Source: Phallusia fumigata (Eukaryota > Chordata > Ascidiacea > Phlebobranchia > Ascidiidae). Taken from it: 64,000 nucleotides of DNA. Shown here one piece after another: positions 62,909 through 64,000 of the stretch (the stretch's first letter is position 1; each line of letters begins with the position of its first letter). The notes beneath the pieces are model-generated. The model saw only the letters and a list, made by a program, of their open reading frames with translations. It was not told the origin of the DNA and ran no database searches. Location: NCBI GenBank assembly GCA_008931825.1, contig QXVZ01008153.1, positions 124,001 through 188,000 of the forward strand, written 5' to 3'. The position numbers and the translations under genes were made by a program.

Positions 62909-64000
62909 TGTTCTGGTGTGGGTACCGCATCAGCTGACATCCAACAAATATGTTAAAGATCGCGTTTGTGCAAGAAACTACAACATCTGTACCCAGTGGA
63001 AGATCGTTTTCCCAGCCCCGTATCCCCGCAGATGCAAAGAACTAGAGAGTCGTAAGCGTGGCAAATTGGTATTGATGTTTCCCTTGTGCTACTCAGGACG
63101 ACGATTGTTGTTCGTTTTGCGTTCGACCCGACAAGAAAAAACACCTGTTTACACCTCGAGCGCTCTTGATCTTCAAAGCTTCGTAATAGGCTGCTAACTG
63201 ACGCCGGTCAGAGGCCTGCGCGGTCCAACAGCCGTAATCGAATCATCGTAACTGAGATGAACACCCACGGGTTTTTTGAAACTCATCGAAACGGCTTGGT
63301 GTGTTATGAGAGGTTTAGCCGCAAAGGGGTCTCATGTGATCAAAGTGTGCAAGGTTTGTAAACAGATACGTGCCCGTAACTCATCTCCTTTGCCCGGGCT
63401 GCCTCGCAGCTCAACGGGTTATCGTGTACCCTAACACCCAACACTTAAGAATCACCTTTGAATGTTCTTATCCTTACGTATTCTACAGAAATTTGAGCAC
63501 TACATAAGCCTTTCAATACAATATTTATGTTTTCTAATGCGACCTTAGTGCGTAATGTAATGCGAGTTTGTTTGTTTTGACCATTCCACGGGCCAACAGA
63601 TCAGGCCCGCCACCCGCGTTAGTCGACAAAACGAAATTGAATCCCCGCATTTCGGAGCCTTGGACTATACCCCGCAACTTAAATACAGGTGTTTGTAATT
63701 AAATTTCTGATGAACTGAAACGGACTTTCAAAGTTTGATCCTTTTTTTAAATTATTTTCTTTGTGTGGTTAGTGCGAAAAAAATCGCAATCTATAACTTT
63801 GCAAATAAAAAATCACATTCAAAAACGGATCAAAATAGTTTTGGGTGGTTTCGCAAACTATAGATTGATCAGACTGTATGAAGAACAACCAAATCCTACA
63901 CATTACGTCATGCCTAAAAAATTATCTTGGAATCTCTTCATCCAGTTTTAAGCCCTTTGTATTGGCCGCCAGTGGGATGTTGGTGTTATTTTGATTATAC

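Larger units (their letters stand above)
57337..64000. other. Intergenic region with weak ORFs
   Basis: No conserved gene was found. Many frames of 60-130 codons are open because parts of this stretch are near 45-50% GC, and they overlap on both strands. The most exon-like pieces are on the minus strand around 57849-58268 and are listed separately. A 132-codon minus-strand frame at 61473-61871 has eleven cysteines but no convincing splice sites. A short tandem duplication lies at 62832-62908. The window ends without reaching another recognisable gene. Confidence 0.6.

Noticed and set aside
62814-63197. 127-codon plus-strand frame.
   Set aside because: It runs through the tandem duplication and has no recognisable domain.

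Overview
The window is animal nuclear DNA. It is AT-rich, and its genes are split by many short GT-AG introns (about 70-860 bp, mostly 300-400). A chordate-like WDR3 ortholog lies beside a tandem pair of caspases. Short introns, tight gene spacing and local caspase duplication fit an invertebrate deuterostome, most likely an ascidian tunicate such as Ciona; the species is inferred, not proven.

Layout. 1-9422: no convincing gene. 9423-15328 and 17917-23459: two paralogous 13-exon caspases on the minus strand. 23460-24188: a short divergent intergenic region. 24189-34651: WDR3 on the plus strand, 23 exons and 944 codons, complete from ATG to stop. 34652-64000: almost empty of conserved genes. 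Splice-site and phase analysis there reveals two related three-exon genes on the minus strand (38667-39812 and 54146-57336) that appear to encode secreted six-cysteine prepropeptides. This half also carries hAT-type non-autonomous transposons with target-site duplications, other dispersed repeats and several weak ORFs.

How the genes work. WDR3 is a housekeeping subunit of the UTP-B complex in 18S rRNA processing. The caspases are cysteine proteases with an unusual N-terminal region: a SAM-like helical segment, then a Gly/Asn-rich beta-strand motif that is very conserved between the copies. The p20 and p10 halves keep the catalytic His and Cys. A (T/V)QSD-(A/S) sequence recurs at three inter-domain positions in both proteins and may mark self-processing sites. 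The two peptide genes share intron phases, the spacing C-x7-C-x6-C in exon 2, a dibasic site, and C-x2-C-x3/4-C near the C terminus. I do not recognise the family, and this is the most likely undescribed system here.

I recognised no virus-derived element, tRNA, rRNA or CRISPR array. All gene models are hand-made from splice sites and reading frame; none was checked against transcripts or databases.
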